Source: Pseudomonadota bacterium (GTDB lineage Bacteria; Pseudomonadota; Alphaproteobacteria; Rhizobiales; Xanthobacteraceae). Taken from it: a stretch of 6,495 nt of DNA. A program made the translations under genes and the position numbers. This document shows, one piece after another, positions 5,775 through 6,495 of this stretch. A model generated the notes under the pieces. It was not told the origin of the DNA and did no database searches. It worked only from the letters and a program-made list of their open reading frames with translations. The first letter of the stretch is position 1, and every line of letters starts with the position of its first letter. The stretch covers positions 1-6,495 of the forward strand of contig JAJYAH010000410.1 of NCBI GenBank assembly GCA_021779635.1, in the 5' to 3' direction.

Positions 5775-6495
5775 GTCTGATCTCCTGCAGGGCCTCTTTC
5801 ACCGGATCCGGATAGAGGGAGGAAAAATCGAGATCGCGGCGCACGAAGACGATGATGCGCGATCCCTGGTCGAGATAGATGGTCGGCGGAATGTTGATGG
5901 AATTCTTCAACGCTTCCTGCGCGATGTTCGTGAGCGTCTGCGACACGTTCTGCGCCCCGATCTGGCGCGCCTGCAGCGCGAGCTGGCTCTGGTTTGCGCC
6001 CGTCTGGATCTGCGTCACGGCGCCCGTCGTCGGATCCGTTGTCGTAATCGTCGAGCCGTTGTTATTGTTGGCGGTCGTCTGGCCCCAGGAGCTGAGGAAT
6101 TGCGCCGCGCCGCCGACGATCGACAGCATGATCGCCGCGCCGAAGCGCTCGACATAATGGTTGTCGACGAAGCCGGTATTGCCGGCGCGGCCGAGATCGT
6201 CGGTTCCGTTCGAGCCGAGCTGGACCGAGACGCCGTCGGAGCGCAGAAGCCGCGTCCAGACGACGAAAACGCGAGTCTGCCCTTGCGCCAGGCCCGATTT
6301 GTATTCGCCGACGAGGCGGCTGCCGGAGGGGATCAGGATGCGGTGGCCGTCGAAGGACCAGACGTTTTCGGTGACGACGGCGCGGACCATGCCCGGCAGG
6401 TCGCTTTGAAGGGCGGTCTCCAGCACGCCACGGATCAGCGTGCCCTGCGCGACCAGTGCGTCGATCCGGTCATTCTTGACCGCCTTGGAGATTTC
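5737..6495 (-). CDS. virB10: Type IV secretion protein VirB10, C-terminal part (partial)
   Basis: The frame is open from the right edge and gives the last 252 residues, ending at TGA 5737-5739. VirB10 is anchored in the inner membrane, spans the periplasm and forms part of the outer-membrane pore, transmitting ATPase-driven changes. The visible part is the TrbI/CagX/VirB10 beta-barrel domain: QGTLIRGVLETALQSDLPGM (17-36), VWSFDGHRILIPSGSRLVGE (45-64), QGQTRVFVVWTRL (71-83), LGRAG (101-105) and the antenna helix region ERFGAAIMLSIVGGAAQFL (116-134). A polar Asn/Thr-rich loop follows (about 140-170, with NNNN at 143-146), then the near-universal end NIPPTIYLDQGSRI and RRDLDFSSLY (219-228). A GTG at 6426 is an internal valine codon, not the start. 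The N-terminal cytoplasmic tail, transmembrane helix and proline-rich linker lie outside the window. Its last 38 nt overlap virB11. Confidence 0.95.
   Translation of the reverse strand, partial: EISKAVKNDRIDALVAQGTLIRGVLETALQSDLPGMVRAVVTENVWSFDGHRILIPSGSRLVGEYKSGLAQGQTRVFVVWTRLLRSDGVSVQLGSNGTDDLGRAGNTGFVDNHYVERFGAAIMLSIVGGAAQFLSSWGQTTANNNNGSTITTTDPTTGAVTQIQTGANQSQLALQARQIGAQNVSQTLTNIAQEALKNSINIPPTIYLDQGSRIIVFVRRDLDFSSLYPDPVKEALQEIRRERAGAKSDNLR
5782..5786 (-). promoter_or_regulatory. Ribosome binding site for virB11 inside virB10
   Basis: Read on the minus strand, AGGAG lies 7 nt before GTG 5774. It decides for this non-ATG start and lies within the virB10 coding sequence, as expected for coupled translation. 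Confidence 0.7.

Noticed and set aside
3803..5780. Two long plus-strand open frames (3803-4786 and 4791-5780) opposite virD4 and virB11
   Set aside because: Their translations are Arg/Ala/Asp-rich without any domain, and they lie opposite genes with complete catalytic motifs. In GC-rich DNA the antisense frame is often open by codon bias.
6421..6426. GTG 6426 as the virB10 start
   Set aside because: The frame stays open to the window edge and the upstream residues (EISKAVKND, then QGTLIRG) continue the conserved VirB10 domain, so this GTG is an internal valine codon.
1..6495. CRISPR array, insertion sequence, integrase, relaxase, oriT or rRNA/tRNA gene
   Set aside because: I looked on both strands and found no regular spaced repeats, transposase or relaxase motifs, or tRNA folds.

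Overview
The window looks like an alphaproteobacterium, most likely of the order Hyphomicrobiales (Bradyrhizobium and relatives). The evidence is a GC-rich sequence, a Liv-type ABC substrate-binding protein tail, a Bradyrhizobium-style medium-chain quinone reductase, and a VirB/VirD4 type IV secretion cluster. The taxon is inferred from gene style and has not been verified by any search.

Layout. At the left edge (2-130, +) lies the C-terminus of a periplasmic branched-chain amino-acid-type ABC transporter binding protein. A stretch of about 370 bases follows without a convincing gene; it holds a weak hairpin, a strong 10-bp stem-loop and an inverted repeat. Next comes a zinc-independent NADPH:quinone oxidoreductase-like MDR protein (500-1498, +). 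The intergenic region 1499-1745 is rich in inverted repeats: a tandem CGCCCAA duplication, a 26-base palindrome GTAACGC-N12-GCGTTAC, and an 11-bp terminator-like hairpin. It leads into a LuxR/TraR-type quorum-sensing receptor (1746-2480, +) that keeps all the classical acyl-homoserine-lactone pocket residues. No luxI-type synthase is visible.

The right 60% is on the minus strand and is the distal end of a type IV secretion operon, read right to left: virB10 (C-terminal 252 residues, cut by the window edge), virB11 (350 aa traffic ATPase) and virD4 (703 aa coupling protein with a long non-family C-terminal tail). The three genes overlap by 38 and 23 nt, and both downstream genes start with GTG behind good Shine-Dalgarno sequences, which suggests translational coupling. 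virD4 converges on the LuxR gene across 152 nt.

How they may work together. VirB10 spans the envelope and links inner-membrane ATPase energy to the outer-membrane pore. VirB11 drives pilus assembly and substrate transfer. VirD4 brings substrates to the channel. A TraR-like receptor next to such a cluster recalls quorum-controlled conjugation in rhizobia, but no relaxase, synthase, oriT or effector is in the window, so conjugation versus effector delivery cannot be decided. The AT-richer LuxR gene between ordinary metabolic genes on the left and secretion genes on the right fits the edge of an acquired region. I found no clearly undescribed system; the best leads are the palindromic region in front of luxR and the VirD4 tail.
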